From the NCBI GenBank assembly GCA_028718465.1, contig JAQULX010000045.1:1-11889 (forward strand): DNA of 11,889 nucleotides, read 5' to 3'. Under the pieces are notes generated by a model. It did not search any database, was not told the origin of the DNA, and saw nothing but the letters and a program-made list of their open reading frames with translations. This document shows positions 1-6,007 of the stretch, in pieces; position 1 is the first letter of the stretch, and every line of letters starts with the position of its first letter. The position numbers and the translations under genes were made by a program. This DNA comes from Dehalococcoidales bacterium. GTDB lineage: Bacteria; Chloroflexota; Dehalococcoidia; Dehalococcoidales; UBA3254.

Positions 1-484
1 GTAAAATCGGCAGCTCCCAGAAAGGAACGCCTTTGACATTATTCAGAACAAATCCGGTATAGGTAGCGGTGCAGAGAGCCATGACGCCGGCAATGATCTT
101 TAATATTAAAATTGCTGTGGTCTGCTCAGGCGCGAAAAATGATAGCAGGATCTGGATCAGGCCGAAGAAGGAAAAACTGATTACAAAAAACAGTCCCCGG
201 GAGAGCCAGGAGGTCTGAGGGTGCATTATCAACCTCCAGAACCGGGTGGGCTTACCCAGGTAAATAAAATGAAAGCCACCTTTCAATACTGCAACAATAA
301 ACCAGCCCAAGAACATGCCCCAGAGATTTTCAAAGAACAGCGAGACCAAATATAATCCGCCGCCAAGTCCGCCAGTATAAAACGCCAGCCAGAGTAAAAG
401 TCCTCTTTTATCAATCCACTCAGTCTGGCGGTTCCCTTGCACCATCCAGTTATGTGTGACCATCCACTGACGTGCAGTCTGCAT
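1..484 (-). CDS. NrfD/PsrC-type polytopic membrane subunit (C-terminus beyond window)
   Basis: An uninterrupted reading frame of 161 codons starts at ATG 484-482 and runs off the left edge. It begins one base after the stop of the upstream iron-sulfur gene and is preceded by GGGAGG, so the two are surely cotranscribed. The product has hydrophobic segments at about residues 29-50, 54-72, 97-117 and 123-147. It carries the NrfD-like signatures LGKPTRFWR (76-84), a following SWLSRG (92-97), and TYTGFVLNNVKGVPFW (141-156). Members of this family (NrfD, PsrC, DmsC-like) anchor molybdopterin or cytochrome respiratory complexes in the membrane and exchange electrons with quinone. Which catalytic subunit it serves cannot be seen here; a gene further left could encode it. 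The C-terminal helices are missing only because of the window edge. Confidence 0.87.
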   Translation of the reverse strand, partial: MQTARQWMVTHNWMVQGNRQTEWIDKRGLLLWLAFYTGGLGGGLYLVSLFFENLWGMFLGWFIVAVLKGGFHFIYLGKPTRFWRLIMHPQTSWLSRGLFFVISFSFFGLIQILLSFFAPEQTTAILILKIIAGVMALCTATYTGFVLNNVKGVPFWELPIL

Positions 485-485
485 T

Positions 486-1268
486 TCAACCTCCCTGTTC
501 CGTTTTTTGTCCGGCAAAGATCTTTGCAGCCCGTTCATCAATGGTGCTTAAATGCTGGATATGATAACCAGTGGTAGATCCTTCCGGGGCTATATTTGAT
601 GGGGCACCGGCAATTCCGGGGTCAATATAAAATATAGAGGGGTCGGTCCCGTACTCAGCATGTAGCTGGAACCCGCCTTTGCTTTTTATCAATCTGGAGA
701 CTTCACTGTCAGGATTGTCCAGATCGCCGAAGGTCAGGGCCCGGGCCTGGCAGGCATTCACGCAGGCCGGAGTGGCATCCCGGTCAATCCCGGGATATAA
801 TCCTTTGGCCAGACCGGCGTCTATCCTTTCCATGCAAAAGTTGCATTTTTCGGTAGTACCGACCTGGTGAGGATATAATTTCTTGCCTTTTTTTTCGAAC
901 CCGGTGCGCTGATAACCGGGGAAATAGCCCGGATCTTTACTCTTAGAAAGAAAGGTCCGGTTCTGGTAAGGGCAGGCGATCACGCAGTAGCGGCAGCCCA
1001 CACACTTGTTATTGTCCACATATACAATACCGTCCGGCCGCTTCACGGTAGCTTGTGCGGGGCATACTTCAACGCAAGGGGCGTCTTTGCACTGGTTGCA
1101 GCGCACCGGAACAGTCGTTACGTCGACTCCGTTGCCGTTTTCAGTCTCCCAGGCGACCAACCTGGGCCAGGTGATGTGCAAAGGGAGAAAATGCTCAATT
1201 CTGCAAGCTGCCACACAGGCATGGCATCTGGTGCAGCGGGATAAATTGATGACCATTCCCCATCTCAT
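486..1268 (-). CDS. Four-cluster ferredoxin-like electron-transfer subunit of a molybdopterin oxidoreductase-type complex
   Basis: The 260-residue protein has 16 cysteines in four groups: C12/15/18/22, C57/60/65/69, C89/92/95/99 and C142/145/169/173. This is the pattern of the DmsB/PsrB/TtrB family, in which they bind four [4Fe-4S] clusters. The opening RWGMVINLSRCTRCHACVAAC is typical of these subunits. The role would be to pass electrons between a catalytic subunit and the membrane NrfD partner encoded one base downstream. No Tat or Sec signal is visible, so export, if any, would depend on a Tat-bearing partner. The ATG at 1268-1266 has a good AGGAG site at about 1276-1280. Residues after about 200 lack recognisable motifs. 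The substrate is unknown: sulfur compounds, tetrathionate, DMSO and nitrite are all possible. Family assignment is firm, specific function is not. Confidence 0.92.
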   Translation of the reverse strand: MRWGMVINLSRCTRCHACVAACRIEHFLPLHITWPRLVAWETENGNGVDVTTVPVRCNQCKDAPCVEVCPAQATVKRPDGIVYVDNNKCVGCRYCVIACPYQNRTFLSKSKDPGYFPGYQRTGFEKKGKKLYPHQVGTTEKCNFCMERIDAGLAKGLYPGIDRDATPACVNACQARALTFGDLDNPDSEVSRLIKSKGGFQLHAEYGTDPSIFYIDPGIAGAPSNIAPEGSTTGYHIQHLSTIDERAAKIFAGQKTEQGG

Positions 1269-1302
1269 TTTTCATCTCCTCATTCATTTGCATCGTTCGA
1301 TT

Positions 1303-1330
1303 ATCTTATTACGATAGTATTTTACAACAA
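1303..1330 (-). promoter_or_regulatory. Candidate promoter of the iron-sulfur/NrfD operon
   Basis: On the minus strand TTGTTG (1330-1325) is followed after 16 bases by TAAGAT (1308-1303). Both are four-of-six or better matches to the housekeeping consensus. Transcription would begin near 1296, giving a leader of about 28 bases that contains the AGGAG site. This is read by eye and the region is AT-rich, so chance matches are possible. Confidence 0.4.
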
Positions 1331-1412
1331 TATGATTATCCGAGTCTAGGATATTAGTCACAAAGTGATAAATATTACATTTGGTGGTACACTTCACATT
1401 AATGTCAGTAGG

Positions 1413-1588
1413 GTAAGCCTTGCTGGCTGTAAGCTGAGGGTTCCGTGTTCGATTTTGTGAAAAATGATGGTTTTTATATACAGCGCAAGGAATGGCGGCG
1501 ATAACAGGGTGACAGCCATTGTAGAGATGAAGCGGAACACGGCGGAGCGAGGCTCAGGGTAAGGTTGAATTAATAAGGCTTTTTTTTG
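1413..1588 (+). ncRNA. Candidate structured RNA of unknown family, rod-shaped with a 3' U-tract
   Basis: Four nested complementary segments span this otherwise gene-free stretch. AAGCCTT (1415-1421) pairs with AAGGCTT (1575-1581). CTGAG (1434-1438) pairs with CTCAG (1553-1557). CCGTGTTC (1443-1450) pairs with GAACACGG (1535-1542). AATGGC (1491-1496) pairs with GCCATT (1515-1520). A small hairpin, ATTTT (1452-1456) with AAAAT (1461-1465) closed by a GTGA loop of the GNRA type, sits in the large internal loop. The outer stem runs directly into eight or more T residues (1580-1587), as at the 3' end of a transcript. The rod with an asymmetric central bubble resembles the general shape of 6S RNA, but I do not recognise 6S sequence features or any riboswitch core. 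No convincing upstream promoter was seen. The guaB3 promoter lies downstream of the T-tract, so this would be a separate unit. Confidence 0.3.
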
Positions 1589-1625
1589 TTATCAACATTA
1601 TAATATATTAGCGAATGGGTCCTTA

Positions 1626-1655
1626 TTGACTTTGTGCCATGGACTTTGATATAGT
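1626..1655 (+). promoter_or_regulatory. Promoter for guaB3
   Basis: TTGACT (1626-1631) and TATAGT (1650-1655), separated by 18 bases, each match the housekeeping consensus at five of six positions. Initiation near 1662 would leave only about 15 bases before the ATG at 1677, just enough for the AAGGAG ribosome site at 1663-1668. A perfect TATAAT at 1599-1604 has no partner -35 box and was not chosen. Confidence 0.55.
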
Positions 1656-1676
1656 TTCTAAAAAGGAGAAGACCAC

Positions 1677-2834
1677 ATGACGACCCCTCAGTTTAAACAG
1701 CTTCGTCAGTCTTATGGATTCGATGAGGTAGCTATAGTTCCCGGTGATATCACTATCAATCCAGACCAGACAAAAATTGACCTTAAAATCGGCAAAATTA
1801 CTTTCGGAATGCCGATCGTAGCCTCGGCCATGGATGGAGTGACCGATGTCAAATTCGCCATCGCCATGAGCAAGCTCGGCGGACTGGCCGTGCTGAATCT
1901 GGAAGGCGTCCAGACGCGTTACAACAATCCTGAAGATGTCCTGGCAGAAATAGCTCAGGCTTCTCCGGAAGAGGTCACGCCGCTGATGCAAAAAGTGTAT
2001 TCACAGCCGATTAAAGAATCCCTTATTGGCGAACGCATCCGGGAAATTAAAAGGGGCGGAGGCGTGGCCGCCGTCTCAGCTATTCCCGCCAACACTAAAA
2101 AATTCGCCCCTTTGAGCGTGGAAGCCGGAGCGGATATCTTCGTCGTTCAATCCACCGTTACCAGCGCCCGCCATCTCTCGAAAAGCCAGCGCGGCCTGAT
2201 ATTTTCTGAATTATGTAAATCCACACCGATACCGGTGATAGTAGGAAACTGCGTCAGCTACAGCGCCTCCCTTGAACTCATGAAGACCGGCGTGGCCGCC
2301 GTTCTGGTCGGCGTAGGACCCGGCGCCGCCTGTACTTCACGGACCGTTCTGGGTGTAGGCGTTCCTCAGATCACCGCCACCATTGATTGCGCTGCCGCCA
2401 AGGAGGTATTCCGGCGTGAGACCGGAAAATACGTGCCGATTATCACTGACGGCGGATTCCGCAACGGAGGAGACGTCTGCAAAGCGATCGCAGCCGGAGC
2501 GGATGCGGTTATGCTGGGATCGCTCTTTGCCATGGCTAAAGAGGCCCCCGGTCACGGATACCACTGGGGTATGGCTACCCCGCATGCTTCACTGCCCAGA
2601 GGCACCCGTATCAAGGTAGGCGTCAATGCTACTCTCGAGCAGATTCTCTTTGGCCCGTCCCATTTAACTGACGGCAGCCAGAACCTGGTTGGAGCCCTGC
2701 GGACCTGCATGGGAGTTTGTGGAGCCCGCACTATTTCCGATATGCAGAAGACCGAACTGGTTATTGCTCCTTCCATCACCACAGAAGGCAAGTCGTGGCA
2801 AATATCGCAGAAAGTCGGCTCCCTGACCTGCTAG
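1677..2834 (+). CDS. guaB3: GuaB3-family IMP dehydrogenase-related protein
   Basis: This is a 385-residue TIM-barrel enzyme of the IMP dehydrogenase/GMP reductase family. The catalytic loop GVGPGAACTSR (212-222) places the nucleophilic cysteine at 219. The phosphate-binding elements DGG (258-260), GDV (265-267) and GADAVMLGS (274-282) follow in the usual order. The two CBS domains of classical GuaB are absent, which together with the length and the N-terminus (SYGFDEVAIVPG) points to the GuaB3 group. IMP dehydrogenase makes XMP from IMP with NAD, the committed step to GMP. Cyanobacterial GuaB3 has been reported to have this activity, but members in other phyla are not settled, and GMP reductase activity is a possible alternative. 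The ATG has AAGGAG eight bases upstream. The gene is monocistronic and ends before a bidirectional terminator. Residues 371-385 are poorly conserved-looking tail. Confidence 0.9.
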   Translation: MTTPQFKQLRQSYGFDEVAIVPGDITINPDQTKIDLKIGKITFGMPIVASAMDGVTDVKFAIAMSKLGGLAVLNLEGVQTRYNNPEDVLAEIAQASPEEVTPLMQKVYSQPIKESLIGERIREIKRGGGVAAVSAIPANTKKFAPLSVEAGADIFVVQSTVTSARHLSKSQRGLIFSELCKSTPIPVIVGNCVSYSASLELMKTGVAAVLVGVGPGAACTSRTVLGVGVPQITATIDCAAAKEVFRRETGKYVPIITDGGFRNGGDVCKAIAAGADAVMLGSLFAMAKEAPGHGYHWGMATPHASLPRGTRIKVGVNATLEQILFGPSHLTDGSQNLVGALRTCMGVCGARTISDMQKTELVIAPSITTEGKSWQISQKVGSLTC

Positions 2835-2941
2835 CCGCCTGATCGTTTCTGAATCAGGGAATTTGATACATCCTTAACAGCGGTTGTTGTGGTCGCCGCT
2901 GGAGTTGCTCCCGGCTAATCGCTGCTCCATGAACACAGACT

Positions 2942-2978
2942 AAAATTCCTCTCTCCCTCTGAGGGAGAGAGGAATTTT
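2942..2978. terminator. Bidirectional intrinsic terminator between guaB3 and the acyl-CoA dehydrogenase gene
   Basis: A perfect 17-bp inverted repeat (2942-2958 with 2962-2978, CTG between) has AAAA at its left foot and TTTTTT at its right foot, so it works on paper for both converging genes. It lies about 107 bases past the guaB3 stop and 28 bases past the stop of the minus-strand gene. The intervening 2835-2941 holds two weaker 6-bp stems (2838-2858 and 2878-2901) without T-tracts, and no gene. Confidence 0.9.
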
Positions 2979-3006
2979 TTAACTTCATCTTTTCCATGGT
3001 GCTGTA

Positions 3007-4170
3007 CTACATCTCGTATTTGCCGAAAAGGTCCCGGGAAATGATGTAGTCCATTATCTGGGGAGAGCCCTGGGCGAAAGACCAGATCTTGGCATCCCGG
3101 TAGAAGCGCTCGACGATCTCCCGGGTAGTGCAACCGAACCCCCCGTAGACCTCGATAGCCATATCGGCTGCCTCCAGCATCACATGGGTAGCCAGCAGTT
3201 TGGCCTTGGCAGTCTCAACCGTATGCCTCCGGCCCTGGTCGTGCAGCCAGGCGGCTTCGTAGTTCATCAGCCTGGCGGCGTCAATCCTGGCGGCGATTTC
3301 AGCCAGAGGAAAACTCAAAGCCTGACGGTGGAATAATTCCTTGCCAAATGTCTTTCTCGCTTTAGCATACTTTACAGCTTCTTCAAGGCAAGCCCTGGCC
3401 AAGCCGATAAACCCGGCATTAAGGGTCGTCCGGGTTTGATCAAGCGATCGCAGGGCGTAGCTCAGGCCTTTGCCTTCTTCACCAATCAGGTTCTTTTCCG
3501 GTATCCAGCATTCCTTAAACTCCAGTTCCTCTTCCCGGTGTCCGCGCAGCCCAAGACAGGGCACTCTATCAACCACCCGGTAGCCGGGTGTATCCGTGGG
3601 AAAAAGGAAAGCGCTGATCCCTGCGTTGTCTTTTTCCGAGTCGGTCAGGGCAAATAAAATGATATAGGCTGATTGATGGGCAAAACTGGTATACCGCTTC
3701 CGGCCGTTGATAACATACCCGCCCCTCTCCTTGCGGGCCCGGCATTGAATTCCGGCGGCATCGGAGCCGGTGCCCGGCTCGGTTAGCCCATAGCTGGCCA
3801 TTTTTTCTCCCCGGGCCACGATCGGCAAATACTTTTTCTTAAGCTCTTCGCTGGCGTTGTTAATCACCGTAATCGTCCCCAGGCCGGTTATTTGCATCAG
3901 AATAGTGCTGACCGGGCTTTTACCTACTGCCGTAATCTCCTCGATAATGATAATCTGGTCCAGCAGCGACCGCGGATAACCTCCATATTCCTGGGAGATA
4001 TGCATGCCGGTGTACCGGTAAGGAGCCTCTGCCATGGCCGACCAGATATCCACCGGGGCTTCATCCGTACGTTCGATTTCCTCAGCCCTGGGGAAAACCA
4101 CTGTGCGGGCGAACTCAGCAGCTTCGGCTTTTACTTTCTCCTGTTGTTCTGTCAACTGAAAACTAATCAT
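3007..4170 (-). CDS. Acyl-CoA dehydrogenase-family flavoprotein lacking the usual catalytic glutamate
   Basis: The 387-residue length and motifs match the short/medium-chain acyl-CoA dehydrogenase fold: an N-terminal helical domain, the FAD/substrate segment YGLTEPGTGSD (127-137), RKTFGKE (272-278), YGGFG (342-346) and RDAK (358-361). The family removes hydrogens from C2 and C3 of acyl-CoAs and passes electrons to ETF. In the stretch where human MCAD has YEGTSQIQ with base Glu376, this protein reads AQGSPQIM, putting Gln367 at the base position. The alternative base position used by isovaleryl-CoA dehydrogenase is Thr246 here (LDQTR), so no substitute is apparent. A non-oxidising or atypical acyl-CoA reaction is therefore possible. 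The ATG at 4170 has GAGGGGGA a few bases upstream. No ETF, thiolase or CoA-ligase gene is nearby. It follows the cyclotransferase gene by 47 bases and may be cotranscribed with it. Confidence 0.9.
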   Translation of the reverse strand: MISFQLTEQQEKVKAEAAEFARTVVFPRAEEIERTDEAPVDIWSAMAEAPYRYTGMHISQEYGGYPRSLLDQIIIIEEITAVGKSPVSTILMQITGLGTITVINNASEELKKKYLPIVARGEKMASYGLTEPGTGSDAAGIQCRARKERGGYVINGRKRYTSFAHQSAYIILFALTDSEKDNAGISAFLFPTDTPGYRVVDRVPCLGLRGHREEELEFKECWIPEKNLIGEEGKGLSYALRSLDQTRTTLNAGFIGLARACLEEAVKYAKARKTFGKELFHRQALSFPLAEIAARIDAARLMNYEAAWLHDQGRRHTVETAKAKLLATHVMLEAADMAIEVYGGFGCTTREIVERFYRDAKIWSFAQGSPQIMDYIISRDLFGKYEM

Positions 4171-4217
4171 ACCATTCCCCCTCGTTTTTTATGTAATATC
4201 AAAGGCCGGGTGCCCAT

Positions 4218-5069
4218 TCAGCCGGCTCCGGCCATAATCTCGATTTCAAATAAATACGGCCACAGTTTACCCGTGACAAACAAGCGGTCCCCCTGTGCGT
4301 CATAGGCAATACCATTCAAAACATCTGCCGGACCGCTGTAATCCTGGCTTTGGAGCAAGCCCGCTAAATCAATCCAACCGGTCACCGCTCCATCCTCCGG
4401 ATTGATTATGGCGATACTGTCGGTCTGCCAGATATTGGAGTATATTCTGCCGTTGATATACTCCAGCTCATTGAGCCGGTCTACCGGAACTCCGTCATCG
4501 TGGACTTCGATTGACCCAATGGCTTGCAGATTCAGCGGGTCCAGGAAATAGATGGTAGATGTCCCATCGCTCATAAACAGGGTTTTCCCATTATGGGTAA
4601 TCCCCCACCCCTCAGTTGGATATGTGAATTCGCCCAGCAGGTTAAAATCATTTTTATTATAGATAAAACCCTTTCCGGACTTCCAGGTCAACTGTATGAT
4701 AATATCCTGAAATATGGTGATACCCTCACCGAAATATGCATCCGGAAGGTCATACCTGTGCAGTACGCGGCCGGTCTCCAATTCCACTTTACGCAGAGAT
4801 GATTTACCTTGCAGTCCGGTCCCTTCATATAAAATATCGTCTTGGAATACCAGCCCCTGTGTAAAAGCATCGGCTTGATGAGGGTAAACATCGACTATTC
4901 TAAAGGTATAAAATATCTTCTCTGGTGAGGGTTCGACCGCTGTCCCTGAGACGATATTTCCGGTCTTGAGAACTGTGGAGCAGGCGCTGCTGACCAGAAT
5001 GAACAGCAGCAGGAAAAGCAGAAGACCGGGCTTATGAACAATTCGGATCAGATTTGTTCTCTCTTTCAT
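4218..5069 (-). CDS. Glutaminyl-peptide cyclotransferase (plant/bacterial beta-propeller type), probable lipoprotein
   Basis: The 283-residue protein matches the glutamine cyclotransferase family of papaya and Myxococcus QC, which converts N-terminal Gln of peptides to pyroglutamate. Diagnostic stretches occur in order: AFTQGL (68-73), LYEGTGLQGKSSLR (80-93), FGEGI (113-117), QLTWK (126-130), EGWGI (153-157), MSDGTSTI (166-173), NELEY (200-204), WQTDSIAIINP (214-224) and NGIAYD followed by VTGKLWP (252-271). Glu82 corresponds to the active-site Glu69 of papaya QC. Residues 16-29 are a hydrophobic export segment ending in SSAC, so Cys30 may be lipidated, although the lipobox is not ideal. The open frame reaches back to 5258 but would invade the hemerythrin gene and cross its terminator, so I start at ATG 5069. 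GTG 5075 is an alternative. No ribosome site precedes either, which suggests leaderless translation. Confidence 0.87.
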   Translation of the reverse strand: MKERTNLIRIVHKPGLLLFLLLFILVSSACSTVLKTGNIVSGTAVEPSPEKIFYTFRIVDVYPHQADAFTQGLVFQDDILYEGTGLQGKSSLRKVELETGRVLHRYDLPDAYFGEGITIFQDIIIQLTWKSGKGFIYNKNDFNLLGEFTYPTEGWGITHNGKTLFMSDGTSTIYFLDPLNLQAIGSIEVHDDGVPVDRLNELEYINGRIYSNIWQTDSIAIINPEDGAVTGWIDLAGLLQSQDYSGPADVLNGIAYDAQGDRLFVTGKLWPYLFEIEIMAGAG

Positions 5070-5081
5070 AGACACACTATG

Positions 5082-5109
5082 ATTATAACAGAGAGGCCGT
5101 GATTTGAAA
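5082..5109 (-). promoter_or_regulatory. Candidate promoter of the cyclotransferase gene
   Basis: A perfect TATAAT (5087-5082 on the minus strand) lies 16 bases after a weak TTTCAA (5109-5104). It comes immediately after the terminator of the upstream hemerythrin gene. Initiation is expected near 5075, only about six bases before the chosen ATG and coincident with the in-frame GTG at 5075-5073. That leaves no room for a ribosome site. Confidence 0.5.
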
Positions 5110-5118
5110 CATCGGGTC

Positions 5119-5147
5119 AAAAATAACACTCCACTGAAGCGGAGTGT
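5119..5147 (-). terminator. Intrinsic terminator of the hemerythrin-domain gene
   Basis: On the minus strand ACACTCCGC pairs with GTGGAGTGT (one G-U pair) around a TTCA loop (5147-5126), and is followed by TATTTTT (5125-5119). It starts about 28 bases after the gene's stop at 5176. The opposite strand also has T residues (5149-5154), but no plus-strand gene ends here. Confidence 0.85.
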
Positions 5148-5175
5148 ATTTTTTCTTTCCGGCCGAGCAGCCGGA

Positions 5176-5703
5176 TTATTTATTCTTGTCTTGTTTGGCG
5201 AGCAAATCTTTCCGCACCTGGTGCAGTAGTTGCTCTTCATTACTGGCGTGGGCAGCAATCAGGGAATAAATGTTGGTCATGTGGGCCCGCATGTCATAGG
5301 CTTTAGATTCCCATACATGGCGGGAGAGATATTCGGTCAGCAGTTCTGCGACATGCCCTTTGAGCTCAGCCATCCTCTCTCTTATTTCCCTGTGTTCTTT
5401 CAGCAAGGTTTCATAAGTGGAAACCAGGGCATAACCGGCAGATTGCTGAATCCCCTCCAGAAGCCGGGTCTCTTCCATATTGAAATGCTTTTCCAGGCCT
5501 TGCTCCAGTTTAGCCCTTAGCGACTCCAGCTTGAGCAGCCCTTCTTTGGGAGCTAACCGGCTGGGCATAAAAGCTTCCTTGCTCTGCTGGATGGCTTCCA
5601 GTGCGAAAGCATCATTAGTGACCACCTCAAGACTTTTCGCCTCGGATAGAATAACTTTGTGCTCCTCGATTATCCTGTCAATAATTCCTATAACGGACTC
5701 CAT
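5176..5703 (-). CDS. Hemerythrin HHE cation-binding domain protein
   Basis: The 175-residue, mostly helical protein carries the spaced ligand set of a hemerythrin-like diiron site: His15 (EEHKVI), His73 and Glu77 (EKHFNMEE), His104 (LLKEHREI), and His152 with Glu156 (AAHASNEE). The domain fills nearly the whole length, and no signal peptide or membrane segment is visible, so a cytoplasmic location is expected. Family members sense or bind oxygen, nitric oxide or other oxidants, or take part in iron handling; the specific role here is not known. Residues 28-60 form a variable insert between the first and second helices. The ATG at 5703 has AGAGG about seven bases upstream. It is flanked by its own promoter and terminator, so it is probably monocistronic. 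Confidence 0.87.
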   Translation of the reverse strand: MESVIGIIDRIIEEHKVILSEAKSLEVVTNDAFALEAIQQSKEAFMPSRLAPKEGLLKLESLRAKLEQGLEKHFNMEETRLLEGIQQSAGYALVSTYETLLKEHREIRERMAELKGHVAELLTEYLSRHVWESKAYDMRAHMTNIYSLIAAHASNEEQLLHQVRKDLLAKQDKNK

Positions 5704-5757
5704 ATGTACCTCTCAACTATTTTACTTTTATGATTTTCCACAGCGAACCTTATCATA

Positions 5758-5787
5758 AGTATAAAGGAAAGTTCATTGGGTAAGCAA
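5758..5787 (-). promoter_or_regulatory. Candidate promoter of the hemerythrin-domain gene
   Basis: On the minus strand TATACT (5763-5758) matches the -10 consensus at five of six positions. It is preceded by a weak TTGCTT (5787-5782) at an 18-base spacing. Initiation near 5751 would give a leader of about 48 bases containing the AGAGG site. Confidence 0.4.
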
Positions 5788-6007
5788 GGATTCCCGTTTA
5801 ACCGTCAGGATCATTTCTCTCATGATCACATCGGCTAAAACCGTCACCCGGAGTACTGTCACGCTGGAGGAGCCTCGCTCCTTTTCTCACTGCCATAAAT
5901 TCGCTGTGACAACCATCAGACGGCCGGTATGAACCGGGTATCTCCGGGCATCTCCGGGTGGGGCAGCAAATATCTCTTTATAATCATTATAAAACAAATC
6001 CACCCTA
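5788..6007. other. Gene-free spacer between the hemerythrin and rhodanese genes
   Basis: No credible gene was found here. The stretch holds a 6-bp inverted repeat GATCAT/ATGATC (5809-5827), a longer imperfect one (TGTCAC at 5858-5863 with GTGACA about 45 bases on), a doubled ATCTCCGGG (5940-5948 and 5950-5958), and the AT-rich palindrome listed separately. It contains no hairpin plus T-tract that would clearly end the creatininase-rhodanese transcript. It may be worn-down repeat sequence. Confidence 0.5.
5977..5993. repeat. Perfect AT-rich palindrome downstream of the rhodanese gene
   Basis: TTTATAAT and ATTATAAA flank a single central C, giving a 17-base dyad with TATAAT-like hexamers on both strands. 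It lies 15 bases past the rhodanese stop. It could be an operator, an overlapping promoter pair or a weak transcript end. Neither strand has a good -35 box at the right distance. Confidence 0.35.

Noticed and set aside
283..489. A 68-codon minus-strand frame near the left edge.
   Set aside because: It lies in a different frame from the NrfD-like gene, has no recognisable features, and the NrfD frame explains the same bases with a good ribosome site and family motifs.
1358..1368. TCACAAAGTGA dyad upstream of the iron-sulfur operon promoter, considered as a CRP/FNR-type site.
   Set aside because: The half-sites are in the wrong orientation and spacing for CRP or FNR, and a 4-bp dyad is common by chance.
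1430..1452. GGGTTCCG within a GCTGAGGGTTCCGTG context, recalling the conserved start of guanidine-I (ykkC) riboswitches.
   Set aside because: The other required ykkC blocks (CTGGTCCGAGAG and the GCCCGGGAGA-like end) are absent, and guaB3 is not a typical target gene.
1397..1560. Small frames in the candidate RNA region: a 33-codon plus-strand frame from about 1465 and a 41-codon minus-strand frame starting near 1522.
   Set aside because: Neither has a good ribosome site or a recognisable product, and both fall on the predicted stems, so RNA structure explains the region better.
5070..5258. Extending the cyclotransferase frame upstream to 5258.
   Set aside because: It would overlap the hemerythrin gene and cross its terminator and the TATAAT box. 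The added residues have no family similarity, and the hydrophobic export segment fits an N-terminus at 5069.
5870..5881. A 12-base GAGCCTCGCTCC that recurs inverted at 1544-1555, suggesting a dispersed repeat.
   Set aside because: The match does not extend beyond 12 bases, and several such matches are expected by chance in a window of this size.
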